From Vibrio bivalvicida (GTDB lineage: Bacteria; Pseudomonadota; Gammaproteobacteria; Enterobacterales; Vibrionaceae): DNA of 64,000 nt. The stretch spans positions 248,001 through 312,000 of the forward strand of contig NZ_LLEI02000021.1 of the NCBI RefSeq assembly GCF_001399455.2. The letters run 5' to 3'. Numbering within the stretch: the first letter of the stretch is position 1; each line of letters opens with the position of its first letter. Below the pieces are notes generated by a model, which saw nothing but the letters and a program-made list of their open reading frames with translations, ran no database searches and had not been told where the DNA came from. This document shows positions 44,572-53,596 of this stretch, one piece after another. Position numbers and translations under genes: made by a program.

Positions 44572-45454
44572 AATTAAACCGAGCCCGAAACTGGGTGGGT
44601 GTCATCTGCTTTACGGCGCGGAACTGGCGGTTGAAATTAGAAAGGTTAGGAAAGCCTGCTTTTTCCGCGACCAACGCGATTGGAGATTGAGTACTAGCAA
44701 GCAGCTCACACGCTTTACCAATTCGAAATAGCTTTAAGTGATCGGAGAAACTGACACCAAAGTGCTTTTCGAACAGCCTATATGCCGAGCTTTCACTCAT
44801 GTGGAGGGCGTGGCATACATCAGAGATTCTGATCGGCTCGTGGAAGTGCTTTTCAATGTAGTGCGTGGCTCTTTCCACTTTCTGATGGGTATCCCTATCA
44901 GAGGTTTGGCTAATTCGATAAGGCGTCGTAGAAAGTTTCTGGGACTCCAAATCATCCGCTAAGTGAATAAGAACTTCCATGACTTTTAAAGCTTGGTAGT
45001 GGCGTTCAAGCGATTCCGTTCCAATCAACAGCTGCGCCACTTTTTGCGCAGTATCGTCACTGAACTTGATACCAAACGCCGCTTTTTCTAGTAGCGCTTT
45101 GATATTTCGTGCTTCGGGGATGGTTGACTGAAGCCTCTCAATCCAATGATGCTTAAGCCAAACGATGATAGAGCTGTGCGGTTTTTCTACACTGCTTGCA
45201 AGCTTGCCTGTAATCATATGCGGTAACCCTGGCCCATAAAGCAGAAGCGTGTTGTTATGGACTTGGCCTATTGCATCGCCTGCAAGATAATTGCCGTTAA
45301 AGACATTCTCCGGATCAAGGTAAAGGACCAGCTCGTATTCAGAGTGATAGTGCCATGAGCAAGCAAACTCTTCTTTCTTTACACGACAATGAAATTCTCG
45401 CACCAACCAGTCGTAATTTGGTGCGCTGAGTACATTTTCTATAAATGGTTTCAT
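44570..45454 (-). CDS. AraC family transcriptional regulator
   Basis: 294 residues from ATG 45454 (AAAGGGGA before it; the preceding TTG is less likely). An N-terminal cupin-like ligand domain has EFACSWHYHSEYELVLYLD. The C-terminal AraC DNA-binding domain contains HFHEPIRISDVCHALHMSES, then FEKHFGVSFSDHLKLFRIG and AGFPNLSNFNRQF. It is divergent from the exporter gene at 45626 across a perfect palindrome, so it probably controls that gene. A role on the hydroxyproline genes is possible but has no site evidence. Confidence 0.85.
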   Translation of the reverse strand: MKPFIENVLSAPNYDWLVREFHCRVKKEEFACSWHYHSEYELVLYLDPENVFNGNYLAGDAIGQVHNNTLLLYGPGLPHMITGKLASSVEKPHSSIIVWLKHHWIERLQSTIPEARNIKALLEKAAFGIKFSDDTAQKVAQLLIGTESLERHYQALKVMEVLIHLADDLESQKLSTTPYRISQTSDRDTHQKVERATHYIEKHFHEPIRISDVCHALHMSESSAYRLFEKHFGVSFSDHLKLFRIGKACELLASTQSPIALVAEKAGFPNLSNFNRQFRAVKQMTPTQFRARFN

Positions 45455-45553
45455 CAATAATCCCCTTTGTCATCGCCTAGGCTAAGCCAGATGACTTTAG
45501 CCGTCAAAAACAAAAGAGATCTTGAAGGAATAGTATTAGAGGTGGCTCGAATA

Positions 45554-45567
45554 CTATCAATTGATAG
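45554..45567. promoter_or_regulatory. Perfect palindrome between AraC and exporter genes
   Basis: CTATCAATTGATAG, 14 bp, perfectly symmetric, 59 bp before the exporter start. Candidate operator, though AraC proteins more often use direct repeats. Confidence 0.45.
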
Positions 45568-45625
45568 GCATCGGTTTGATTAAACTAGCGTTAATTGAAT
45601 GACATTACACCGCAAGAGTTATCTC

Positions 45626-46828
45626 ATGATCTATAAAGATAAAATTGCTCTCTTATTTATTTTCACCGCATTTGTAACAGGCTTATGTGGCGCGTTTTTT
45701 TACCCACTTTCGAGCTTATTTATCGTCGAACAGCTTGGCGCCTCACCAATGATGCTGAGCTTATATATGGTGCTCGCAGTCGTGAGTTCCGTTGTCGTCT
45801 CGCAGCTGTTGGCTGCTCAATCTGACAAGAACTGGCAACGAAAAACGATTTTAGTTGTATCGTTGACCTGTTACTTGGTTACAGTAGTGAGCTTTATCTT
45901 TATCCGAGACTATTGGATGGGGGTCACAATAGCCACTCTGTTTGGCAGCTTTGGTGGCGCGGCGTTTGGACAGCTATTCGCCATGGGGCGCGAGTATGCG
46001 GATGATAACGTTGAAGATAGTACAACATTCCTATCGACCATGCGCGCAGGTATTGCCATTGCGTGGGTGTTCGGGCCGCCTATCGCTTTTATGCTTAAAG
46101 CGAGCTTTGGTTTTGGCGCTGCATTTAGTACATCTGCTGTCATTGTCGCTGTCGGTATCTTAGTGATCATGTTTTTCTTACCTTCGTGTCAAACGGCTGC
46201 CGAAGAGTTAGAAGAAAACCCTACTAAACCAAGTTCGAAAGGTAAAGGGGGCTTAATTTCTCTGTATTGCCTCGTGCTGGTTGTCGCTTTTGGAGCCAAC
46301 AATCTCTATATCACCAGTATGCCTCTCTATCTCTCGCAAGAGTTACAAGTCGACCCTAACTGGTTAGGCTTTTTATTTGGTGCTGGCGCACTATGTGAGA
46401 TCCCTGTGATGCTTTGGGCTGGGCGCTTGTCGGAGAAAGTAGGGACGGTAAAACTACTGCTTATGGGAATTACCAGTGGTACGCTTTTCTATGCGGTAAT
46501 GCTGACCAACACAAGCTTTGAGGCCATGTTAGCCGCTCAACTATTGAATGGGTTCTTTATTGGTATTTGTGCCACATTGGGCATGGTGGTTCTGCAAGAC
46601 ATGATGCGAGATAGATTAGGAACAGCATCAACTTTGTTCTCTAATATGCTAAATATCAGCATGCTAGTAGCGAGCCTTTCTGTCGGCGTAGTCGGTGAAC
46701 TATACAATTATTACAGTACGTTATATGTCTCTTTGTGTGGAACCTTGGCTGCACTCATTCTGTTAGTGTTGTTTAATATAAAGTTGAATCGAACTGGAGA
46801 TGAACTGAAGCAGGCAAAGGTGTCTTAA
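45626..46828 (+). CDS. MFS sugar efflux transporter, Set family
   Basis: 400 residues from ATG 45626, chosen since AAGAG lies 7 nt upstream; ATG 45599 has no ribosome site. Twelve membrane helices. LSLYMVLAVVSSVVVSQLLAAQSDKNWQRK, SFGGAAFGQLFAMGREYADD and MRAGIAIAWVFGPPIAF correspond closely to SetA/SetB, which export sugars and sugar analogues. The central loop AEELEENPTKPSSKGKGG separates the two halves. Substrate unproven. Confidence 0.8.
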   Translation: MIYKDKIALLFIFTAFVTGLCGAFFYPLSSLFIVEQLGASPMMLSLYMVLAVVSSVVVSQLLAAQSDKNWQRKTILVVSLTCYLVTVVSFIFIRDYWMGVTIATLFGSFGGAAFGQLFAMGREYADDNVEDSTTFLSTMRAGIAIAWVFGPPIAFMLKASFGFGAAFSTSAVIVAVGILVIMFFLPSCQTAAEELEENPTKPSSKGKGGLISLYCLVLVVAFGANNLYITSMPLYLSQELQVDPNWLGFLFGAGALCEIPVMLWAGRLSEKVGTVKLLLMGITSGTLFYAVMLTNTSFEAMLAAQLLNGFFIGICATLGMVVLQDMMRDRLGTASTLFSNMLNISMLVASLSVGVVGELYNYYSTLYVSLCGTLAALILLVLFNIKLNRTGDELKQAKVS

Positions 46829-47026
46829 TTAGGTAGTAAATGATTTATAGAGAGAGTTGATGGACGGCAACATTCCTTACAATACAAGATGTTATTTGCA
46901 ATCTTGAGTTTGATGGAGTTCTTTTTTCTAGTTCAAAAGTTAACCAAGCACTCAACTTTAGTACTGTTTTATATTGTGGGAGATAGTTTGAAGTATAGTT
47001 ATTAAATATATCTATACTATTTATGG

Positions 47027-49522
47027 TTGTTGGAATTGGCGTCTCTTAACGATAGAAAACTGGTGCTGTTAATTCGATATGTACCCACCTTGATTGTTGC
47101 TTTGTTTGCGACTGTCATCATGTTGGTGTTTATCAGCGACAGTAAGGAAAAAGCACGCCTTAGTGTTGAATCGTTACGAAGCAATATGTTGGGTCACCAA
47201 AAGCAAGTGATCTTTGAGCAAGTGGAGCAGGTTTACAACCGAGTTGTCTATCGTCAGGCACAAACGGTATCAGAGTTAAAAAATCAGGCAAAGCAAAGAG
47301 TTGATGAAGCTCATCAAATCGCCGTAAGTATCTTCCAAAATAACCCGAATAAAAGTAAATCAGAGATCAAGAAAATGATCTCTGATGCCCTCAAGCCTAT
47401 TCGTTTCTATAACAATCGCGGTTACTTCTTCATCTTTCAGATGGACGGTATCAACGTAATGCACGCCCTTAAGCCGCAAATAGAAGGTAATTCGGCGTGG
47501 AATGCTGTCGATATTAAAGGCACCTACATCTTAAGAGAACATATCAAGCTGATTCAGCAGAATGACGGTGAAGCTTTTTATCGCTGGTGGTACCAAAAGC
47601 CGGGCTTCCCTGTCACACAAGAATTTGAAAAGATAGGTTTTGGTAAAGCCTTTGAGCCGTATGACTGGTTTATAGGAACGGGTGAATACGTAGCTGATGT
47701 AGAGGGAGACGTAAAATCTGCCTTGATTACAAGTATTGCTGATTACCAATCTAACCAAGAAGAAAAGGTGTTTATCTTTGATGCCGATGGCGTCATTTTA
47801 GTGCATGAAAACTCTGATTTGGTTGGAAAGAATGTTTATCAACTCGACGGTCAATTGGCTAAAGCTTGGCAGAAACTCACTCGTCGTGATTTCGCGCAAG
47901 GCGATTTCATTGAGCCTCCAATTGAACAAGTCAGCGCAAATTCCAAAATTGCCTATTTGAGGCAGTTTAATCCTTGGGGCTGGTATATCGGTGCCTCGTT
48001 TCCGATCAACGAAGTTAATCGTTACATAGAGAAGCAGCAAGAGATACTTGAAGACAGCCACAACCAGCAGTTAATTAACCTCGTTCTTATTAGCTTAGCC
48101 TCAACGTTGCTCATGGTTGGACTGAGCTTTGTAGCAAGCCATATTATTGTGAAGCGTTTTGGCAAGTTCCAACAACGGATTACCGATGACTTTGAGCGCT
48201 TAGAAGAGTCCAAAAACCAAATGCAGTATATGGCGCTGCATGACCCACTAACTGGGTTATCCAACCGCTCTGCTCTGATAGAGCAAATTGAAACGGGAAT
48301 CAAACAATCGAAAGATAGCCAGAAAAAGCTTGCCGTTATCTTCTTGGATTTAGATGACTTTAAAAAAGTTAACGATCTTTATGGACACTCTGTGGGTGAC
48401 AAGCTTTTAGAGTGCTTAAGTCGTAAGTTCGAATCACTGCTTGAACCTCAAGACTCCGTGGCTCGTTTCGGTGGCGATGAGTTTATTTTCTGTTTCCCAG
48501 CGTTAGACGACAAGCAGCATGCGATCGCGAAAACATCGGCAGTCAAAAGCGTGTTTGATGAGCCCTTGATCATTGATGGACGCTTACTGACAGCCGATTG
48601 CAGCATCGGTGTCAGTATGTATCCATGTGACAGTGATAGCGCAGAAACCTTAATCACCAATGCAGACATGGTCCTTTACCGTTCTAAGCAAAATAAGAAA
48701 GGCAGCATCCTTTTCTTTGATCATGAGATTAATCAACAGATCAAAGATGAGTATCAAATTGAACAACAGCTAAAACATGCGCTGCGCCGTCAGGAACTTA
48801 GCGTGGTGTATCAGCCCCAAATATGTACTGCGCGCGGAGAAACGGTGGGTGTTGAAGCCTTAGTCCGATGGAACTCGAAAAAGCACGGATTTGTCCCACC
48901 GGATGTTTTCATTCCTCTTGCAGAAGAGAATGGAATGATCAACGAAATAGGGCTGTTTGTGTTTAGGAAAGCTTGTGAAGATATTTGCCACTTACCGGGT
49001 AATGCAGGTGAAGGGTTGAATGTTTCTATCAATGTTTCTCCTAAACAGCTGCTGCTCGATGGTTTCGTCGAAAGCTTACTTGCGATAACGACCGAGGTGG
49101 GAATAACCACCAACCGAATTATGCTTGAAGTGACGGAAAGCATTTTTATTCACGATCTGGAGAGAGTAACACCTATCATTGCTCGATTGCAGTCACATGG
49201 ATTCAGCATCTCACTGGATGACTTTGGCACTGGCTACTCTTGCTTGAGCCATCTTAATCAGTTCACTATTGACGAGTTAAAGATTGATAAGAGCTTTATC
49301 GCTAATTTAACGGACAACGCGCAAAGCAATGCATTGATCAAAGCGATCTTGGCAATCGGAGAGACTTACCAAATTAAAGTGGTCGCAGAAGGGGTCGAAA
49401 CGAAAGAACAACACATGATGCTAAGCTCATACGGTTGCAACTGTGTCCAAGGTTATTACTTCTCTAAACCCATTCCTGTTGAAGCGCTAAATGTGTGGTT
49501 GCAAGAGCGAGAGCAAGCTTAG
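47027..49522 (+). CDS. Dual Cache-GGDEF-EAL c-di-GMP enzyme
   Basis: About 831 residues. A membrane helix (about 15-37), two Cache-type periplasmic units (IRFYNNRGYFFIFQMDG, WFIGTGEYVAD; then VFIFDADGVILVHE, WGWYIGASFP), a second helix near 350-370, a GGDEF domain (RFGGDEFIFCF, about 483) and an EAL domain (GVEALVRW, VSINVSPKQL, LDDFGTGYS, KIDKSFI, VVAEGVET). The I-site RxxD is replaced by E-P-Q-D. Both catalytic motifs are intact, so it could make or break c-di-GMP. No ATG fits; translation probably starts at TTG 47027 or 47030, and no Shine-Dalgarno is visible. Confidence 0.85.
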   Translation: MLELASLNDRKLVLLIRYVPTLIVALFATVIMLVFISDSKEKARLSVESLRSNMLGHQKQVIFEQVEQVYNRVVYRQAQTVSELKNQAKQRVDEAHQIAVSIFQNNPNKSKSEIKKMISDALKPIRFYNNRGYFFIFQMDGINVMHALKPQIEGNSAWNAVDIKGTYILREHIKLIQQNDGEAFYRWWYQKPGFPVTQEFEKIGFGKAFEPYDWFIGTGEYVADVEGDVKSALITSIADYQSNQEEKVFIFDADGVILVHENSDLVGKNVYQLDGQLAKAWQKLTRRDFAQGDFIEPPIEQVSANSKIAYLRQFNPWGWYIGASFPINEVNRYIEKQQEILEDSHNQQLINLVLISLASTLLMVGLSFVASHIIVKRFGKFQQRITDDFERLEESKNQMQYMALHDPLTGLSNRSALIEQIETGIKQSKDSQKKLAVIFLDLDDFKKVNDLYGHSVGDKLLECLSRKFESLLEPQDSVARFGGDEFIFCFPALDDKQHAIAKTSAVKSVFDEPLIIDGRLLTADCSIGVSMYPCDSDSAETLITNADMVLYRSKQNKKGSILFFDHEINQQIKDEYQIEQQLKHALRRQELSVVYQPQICTARGETVGVEALVRWNSKKHGFVPPDVFIPLAEENGMINEIGLFVFRKACEDICHLPGNAGEGLNVSINVSPKQLLLDGFVESLLAITTEVGITTNRIMLEVTESIFIHDLERVTPIIARLQSHGFSISLDDFGTGYSCLSHLNQFTIDELKIDKSFIANLTDNAQSNALIKAILAIGETYQIKVVAEGVETKEQHMMLSSYGCNCVQGYYFSKPIPVEALNVWLQEREQA

Positions 49523-49557
49523 AAGCCAAGTGCTAGAACACTTGGCTTTATCTTTTT
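49523..49557 (+). terminator. Intrinsic terminator after the GGDEF-EAL gene
   Basis: AAGCCAAGTG, loop CTAGAA, CACTTGGCTT, then TATCTTTTT, starting at the base after the stop codon. Confidence 0.85.
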
Positions 49558-50212
49558 AGGCGAGTTTTTGTTCAAACTGCTGGCGGTACATCACCATATC
49601 TTCAATGGTCAGTACTGGCATATTGTGAAGCTTACCAAAGGCGACGATTTCTGGCGTTTTCGCCATGCTACCGTCTGGGTTGGTCACTTCGCAAAGTACG
49701 CCTGCTGGCTGAAGGCCAGCCATCTGCATTAGATCGATCGTGCCTTCAGTGTGGCCGCGGCGAGTCAGAACGCCACCTTTGCGCGCACGCAGTGGAAAAA
49801 CGTGACCAGGTCTTGCTAAGTCTGAAGGTTGCGCTGTTGGGTTTGCGGCAGTCTTGATAGTAGTAACGCGGTCTTGAGCGGAAACACCTGTTGTCACACC
49901 CACTTTCGCTTCAATTGAAACGGTAAACGCAGTTTGGTTTGCGCTGTTGTTGTTTTCAACCATTGGGGTAAGTTCAAGGCGGTCAGCTTGCTCTTCTGGA
50001 AGGCATAAACATACGATACCGCTGCATTCGCGGATCATTAACGCCATTTGCTGCGTTGTGAGTGATTCAACTGAATAGATAATGTCGCCTTCATTTTCAC
50101 GATCTTCATCGTCAAGCAAAAGCACGCCACGGCCCTCTTTAAGGGCAATAAGTGCGTTTTCAACGCGAGTAATTGGTTCGCCGAATTCGGCAAGTAGAGA
50201 TGACTGATTCAT
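49556..50212 (-). CDS. ribB: 3,4-dihydroxy-2-butanone 4-phosphate synthase
   Basis: 218 residues. It converts ribulose 5-phosphate to dihydroxybutanone phosphate plus formate for riboflavin synthesis. [19 protein letters not shown] carries the acidic metal motif; [17 protein letters not shown] and PGHVFPLRA with [12 protein letters not shown] complete the active site. It is the stand-alone RibB type without a fused RibA domain. TAGGAGTTAACC precedes the ATG. An FMN riboswitch lies in its leader, so it is shut off when FMN is abundant. Confidence 0.94.
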   Translation of the reverse strand: MNQSSLLAEFGEPITRVENALIALKEGRGVLLLDDEDRENEGDIIYSVESLTTQQMALMIRECSGIVCLCLPEEQADRLELTPMVENNNSANQTAFTVSIEAKVGVTTGVSAQDRVTTIKTAANPTAQPSDLARPGHVFPLRARKGGVLTRRGHTEGTIDLMQMAGLQPAGVLCEVTNPDGSMAKTPEIVAFGKLHNMPVLTIEDMVMYRQQFEQKLA

Positions 50213-50285
50213 GGTTAACTCCTAAATATCACCAGAATCAGGGCTTACATGAGCACTGAGGTATAAACCCCAGCCAAAACGAAAT

Positions 50286-50329
50286 GCACCACGACACGCT
50301 TAGATCAACCGATCTTTGCATGGTGGTGC
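50286..50329 (-). terminator. Riboswitch expression-platform hairpin
   Basis: On the minus strand GCACCAC pairs with GTGGTGC around an inner AGATC-GGTT-GATCT stem, followed by ATTTCGTTTT. It can act as a conditional terminator before ribB. Confidence 0.6.
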
Positions 50330-50337
50330 GTTTTCAT

Positions 50338-50474
50338 TCTCTCTCATCCGGACTTTAACCGTCGGCTCTGGGTTTTCACCAGATCTGCTGACCTCGACGT
50401 ATCGAGCGCTCGCGGGCTCACCCTAAGCTTTGAAGGGAATACCGCCGGTGGGGAATTTCGCCCCGCCCTGAGAA
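50338..50474 (-). promoter_or_regulatory. FMN riboswitch (RFN element)
   Basis: Read on the minus strand, the element has the RFN conserved blocks in order: CAGGGCGGGGCGAAATTCCC, CACCGGCGGT, AGCCCGCGAGCGC, GATCTGGTGAAA, CCGACGGTTAAAGTCCGGAT and the closing GAGAGAGAA that pairs with TTCTC at the start. FMN binding lowers ribB expression. It lies 126 nt upstream of the ribB start. Confidence 0.93.
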
Positions 50475-50580
50475 TAAATAAACGTTTGCTTAAATAGCGC
50501 AGAGATTGTATCGGTTTTGACAGGGAAATCAATATCGTGCCAAGAAAGCTAAGATTTAAGCGCTTAGTTTGTAAGCTAAA

Positions 50581-50613
50581 AAGGAGGTGATAATGGGAAA
50601 ATCTCGCCTTTAA
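50581..50613 (+). CDS. Possible six-codon leader peptide with an ideal ribosome site
   Basis: AAGGAGGTGAT (50581-50591), fully complementary to the 16S 3' end, is followed by ATG GGA AAA TCT CGC CTT TAA (50593-50613), coding MGKSRL. Directly after it TCATCTC can pair with GAGGTGA inside the ribosome site and runs into six T, so translation and a hairpin compete. It could control the VOC gene at 50682 or be chance. Confidence 0.3.
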   Translation, partial: KEVIMGKSRL

Positions 50614-50681
50614 TTTCATCTCTTTTTTGCAACCTTGTTCATCTTTAATCTGATGTTTATCGAGACTAAAGAGGCAAAGTG

Positions 50682-51071
50682 ATGAAAATCGAACATATCG
50701 CAATTTGGACAAAACAACTTGAAGTACTTAAAGAGTTTTACATTAAGTACTTTAATGCGACGGCCAATGAAAAGTACCATAACCCAAGCAAGGAATTCTC
50801 TTCGTACTTTCTCTCCTTTGATAGCTGCTGCCGACTAGAACTGATGGAGATGGTAGGGGTACCAGAATCAAAAGATGATTTGTATGAACAGTTTACGGGC
50901 TTGATTCATTTTGCGATTTCATTGGGTAATGAACAGGCTGTTGACGAGTTAACGGCTCGCTTGGTCGCGGATGGGTATGAGAGAGTTGATGGTCCAAGGC
51001 ATACTGGCGATGGCTACTACGAAAGCTGTGTGTTTGACCCAGATGGTAATCGACTAGAACTAACGGTATAG
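50682..51071 (+). CDS. VOC family (glyoxalase/dioxygenase-fold) protein
   Basis: 129 residues from ATG 50682 (GAGG 7 nt upstream; the GTG one codon earlier is less likely). One pair of beta-alpha-beta-beta-beta units: IEHIAIWTKQLEVLKEFYIKYF with a possible metal His, LELM with Glu, then FTGLIHFAISLGNEQAVDEL and CVFDPDGNRLELTV with the last Glu. Metal-dependent enzyme or resistance protein; the substrate cannot be told. It overlaps no gene but is only 2 bp from the next one. Confidence 0.8.
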   Translation: MKIEHIAIWTKQLEVLKEFYIKYFNATANEKYHNPSKEFSSYFLSFDSCCRLELMEMVGVPESKDDLYEQFTGLIHFAISLGNEQAVDELTARLVADGYERVDGPRHTGDGYYESCVFDPDGNRLELTV

Positions 51072-51073
51072 AG

Positions 51074-51502
51074 ATGGATAAAGATAAGGTTTTACTGCGA
51101 CTATTTAATCGGGAAGCTGAGCAGCATACTTTGGTGAACAAAGAAGCCTTATCACCAACGCAAATGCAGAGTAGTGAGTATCGACATTGGCTTGAAGGTA
51201 AGCGTGAACTTACGCTTGACGATGTTGTGGGCAATCATTGGATTAAGACCTGTACTGGTGGCTACATTACCGAAGTCGTTTTTCACTGTGATGGTACTTT
51301 AGACGAGTATCGATTGTTTGACCGTTTCCATACTGCGGGGAAATGGTCATTGAAAGAGGAGCTCATCTCGGTAGAGATCTACAAAGGGGAGAATACCTAC
51401 AGTTTTTGCATTGTCGGTAACGCAGAGATCAATATTCATTCTGCGGTAGAACACAAGAATGGCGAGCTTCACTCCTACCTTAAGCTGTCACAGATTAAAT
51501 AG
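51074..51502 (+). CDS. Conserved-looking hypothetical protein
   Basis: 142 residues, acidic, probably cytoplasmic. An N-terminal helical part (LLRLFNREAEQHTLVNKEAL) precedes a beta-rich part with NHWIKTCTGGYITEVVF, LFDRFHTAGKWSLKEE and ENTYSFCIVGNAEI, which resembles a small beta-sandwich or lipocalin-like sheet. I do not recognise the family. It is co-transcribed with the VOC gene (2-bp gap). Confidence 0.6.
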   Translation: MDKDKVLLRLFNREAEQHTLVNKEALSPTQMQSSEYRHWLEGKRELTLDDVVGNHWIKTCTGGYITEVVFHCDGTLDEYRLFDRFHTAGKWSLKEELISVEIYKGENTYSFCIVGNAEINIHSAVEHKNGELHSYLKLSQIK

Positions 51503-51555
51503 GGAAGTGTATTGCAAGCAAGTGTTCCGATTATTTGCAGCGCAAGTCTCGATTG

Positions 51556-51587
51556 AAAAGCCAACTCAAACAAATGAGTTGGCTTTT
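51556..51587. terminator. Bidirectional intrinsic terminator
   Basis: AAAAGCCAACTCA, loop AACAAA, TGAGTTGGCTTTT, between convergent genes ending at 51502 and 51613. A- and T-runs serve both directions. Confidence 0.85.
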
Positions 51588-51612
51588 GGATTACTATACT
51601 TTGCAAACAAGG

Positions 51613-52998
51613 TTAACCGTAGGCAACACTCGGGAACCAAAGAACTAACTGCGGCCAAACAACCAAACAGATAAGTGCGACTAACTGAATGGCGATAAAC
51701 GGAATAACGCCGCGGTAGATATCTTTTAGTGCGACACCCTCTGGGCAAACCCCTTTCAGGTAGAACAACGCAAAACCAACTGGTGGGGTTAGGAAGCTCG
51801 TTTGCAGCGCCATAGCAACCAACATCACGAACCAAACCAAGCTTGGGTTATCCACCACACCGTGACCATCCAGTTCAATTCCTAGGCTTGCGATGACTGG
51901 TGCAAGTAGAGGTAACGCAATCAAGGTGATTTCAATCCAATCAAGGAAGAAACCAAGCAGGAAAACGATCATCAAGATGAAAGCGATAATGCCATAAGGA
52001 CCAAAAGGTAAGCCGCTTAAGAATGACTCAATGAGTTCATCTCCACCTAGCTCTCGCAGCACTAAAGCGAAACAAGAGGCGCCTAAGAAGATCATAAAAA
52101 TGTAGGCCGTGGTGCCGTAAGATGACAGTAGTACCTCTTTCAGTACTTTGAGGTTAAGCTTCTTATTGTAAGCCGCGAGCATAGTCGCGCCCATTGCTCC
52201 AATGCCAGACGCTTCAGTTGGCGTAGCCACTCCAGCGAATATAGAGCCCAGTACACAGAAAATCAGCATGACGGTTGGTGTGATGTCTTTGAAGACTTGC
52301 AGAATCAAGCTCCAATCGACGGGCTCGACATCTTCTGGCACGGGCGCTTTGTCCGGATTCATCTTACCTACAACCAGAATGTAGATGATGTACAAACTAC
52401 CTAGTAGCAGGCCCGGCATGATGGCACCCATAAACAAGTCACCGACTGAGAGACCAAGCTGATCCGCCATGATCACGAGCATAATGGATGGGGGAAGTAA
52501 AATACCCAGTGTCCCTGCTGATGCGACGGTGCCTAGAGCAAGAGGTAGGTGATAGCCCTGACGCATCATGCTTGGCAGTGACATCACGGTTAACAACACC
52601 ACAGAAGCACCGATGATCCCAGTAGAAGCCGCTAAGATGATACCAATTGCCATTACAGTAATCGCTAAGCCGCCATGAACCTTACCAAACAGAGCCTGCA
52701 TTGAAGCCATGAGCTTTTCTGCGATTCCTGATTTATCGAGCATGTTACCCATGAAGATAAACATAGGCAGGGCAACCAAGATCCAGTTGTCCATGATCTT
52801 GTAGATACGGTTAACCACCAAACCTAAACTGGTGTAATCGAGGCCAGTAAAAGTATCGAGATAGATATCCGCGAAATACCCCACTGCTGCAAAGACAACG
52901 CCAATACCGCCAAGTACGTACGCAACTGGAATGCCGGTAAACAGTAATAGGATAAACGAGCCAAACATGGCGATCACAATCCATTCATTCGCTTCCAT
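51613..52998 (-). CDS. dctM: TRAP transporter large permease, DctM
   Basis: 461 residues from ATG 52998 (AAGGAGCAAATC before it). About 12 membrane helices with the family features FTGIPVAYVLGGIG, PMFIFMGNMLDKSG, GTVASAGTLGILLPPSIMLVI and FLTPPVGFALFYLKGV. It imports a carboxylate with sodium, fed by the DctP protein at 53597. Its start overlaps the DctQ gene by 14 bp. Confidence 0.9.
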   Translation of the reverse strand: MEANEWIVIAMFGSFILLLFTGIPVAYVLGGIGVVFAAVGYFADIYLDTFTGLDYTSLGLVVNRIYKIMDNWILVALPMFIFMGNMLDKSGIAEKLMASMQALFGKVHGGLAITVMAIGIILAASTGIIGASVVLLTVMSLPSMMRQGYHLPLALGTVASAGTLGILLPPSIMLVIMADQLGLSVGDLFMGAIMPGLLLGSLYIIYILVVGKMNPDKAPVPEDVEPVDWSLILQVFKDITPTVMLIFCVLGSIFAGVATPTEASGIGAMGATMLAAYNKKLNLKVLKEVLLSSYGTTAYIFMIFLGASCFALVLRELGGDELIESFLSGLPFGPYGIIAFILMIVFLLGFFLDWIEITLIALPLLAPVIASLGIELDGHGVVDNPSLVWFVMLVAMALQTSFLTPPVGFALFYLKGVCPEGVALKDIYRGVIPFIAIQLVALICLVVWPQLVLWFPSVAYG

Positions 52999-53542
52999 GA
53001 TTTGCTCCTTTTGATTGTTCGCCGCCAAACAAAGTTTCTAAATTGCGCAGAATTCTCGCCAGCATCGATAGCAGTAACATCGTAAAACTTAGTGGGATAA
53101 CGCTTTTGATAAGCCAGCGATAAGGCAGTCCGGATGGGGACGCAGAACTTTCGTTCACGCGCCAAGACTCATAAGCGAAATCATAAGAGTGAAGAATCAC
53201 GATCACGACGAAAGGTATCGCAAGCAGCGTTAGTCCAAACAGATCGACGAGTGCTTTCTTACGTTCCGAGAACTTGTGATAAAACAGATCGACGCGTACA
53301 TGTAGGTTGGATATTTGCGCGTAAGCGGTACCAAACATTACCGCCGTTGCGTACAGGTGCCATTGCAACTCTTCAAGCGCGATTTGGCCATTGGAGAAGA
53401 CTTTTCTCAGTACTACCTGAATGATGATCACTGCAACTAGGGCTAGGTTCGTCCAAGCCAAGGCCTTACTTGCGGTGGTGATTAAGCGTTCAATGTGGCA
53501 GTACATAGGGACCGTCGGGGTTGAATACAACACTTTGCTCAT
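52985..53542 (-). CDS. dctQ: TRAP transporter small permease, DctQ
   Basis: 185 residues, four membrane helices. QIALEELQWHLYATAVMFG and HVRVDLFYHKFSERKKALVDLFG are the DctQ hallmarks. It forms the membrane complex with DctM. TAAGGAGTAACC precedes the ATG. It lies 54 bp after dctP, with a hairpin in the gap. Confidence 0.9.
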   Translation of the reverse strand: MSKVLYSTPTVPMYCHIERLITTASKALAWTNLALVAVIIIQVVLRKVFSNGQIALEELQWHLYATAVMFGTAYAQISNLHVRVDLFYHKFSERKKALVDLFGLTLLAIPFVVIVILHSYDFAYESWRVNESSASPSGLPYRWLIKSVIPLSFTMLLLSMLARILRNLETLFGGEQSKGANHGSE

Positions 53543-53562
53543 TGGTTACTCCTTACAACCAT

Positions 53563-53584
53563 GGCCGACGTTTTCACGTCGACC
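53563..53584 (-). other. Hairpin between dctP and dctQ
   Basis: CGACG/CGTCG with outer GG/CC (one mismatch) around a 6-nt loop. No T-run, so it may mark RNA processing that gives excess binding protein. Confidence 0.4.
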
Positions 53585-53596
53585 TTTTACGCAAGC

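Larger units (their letters stand above)
50213..50681. other. Leader region between ribB and the VOC gene
   Basis: 469 bp. It contains the riboswitch and its expression-platform hairpin (50286-50474), and then about 200 bp toward the VOC gene with a strong ribosome site and a six-codon frame at 50581-50613. No other gene is credible. Confidence 0.6.

Noticed and set aside
53563..53584. Full intrinsic terminator between dctP and dctQ
   Set aside because: The stem has a mismatch and there is no T-run, so it is listed only as a hairpin.
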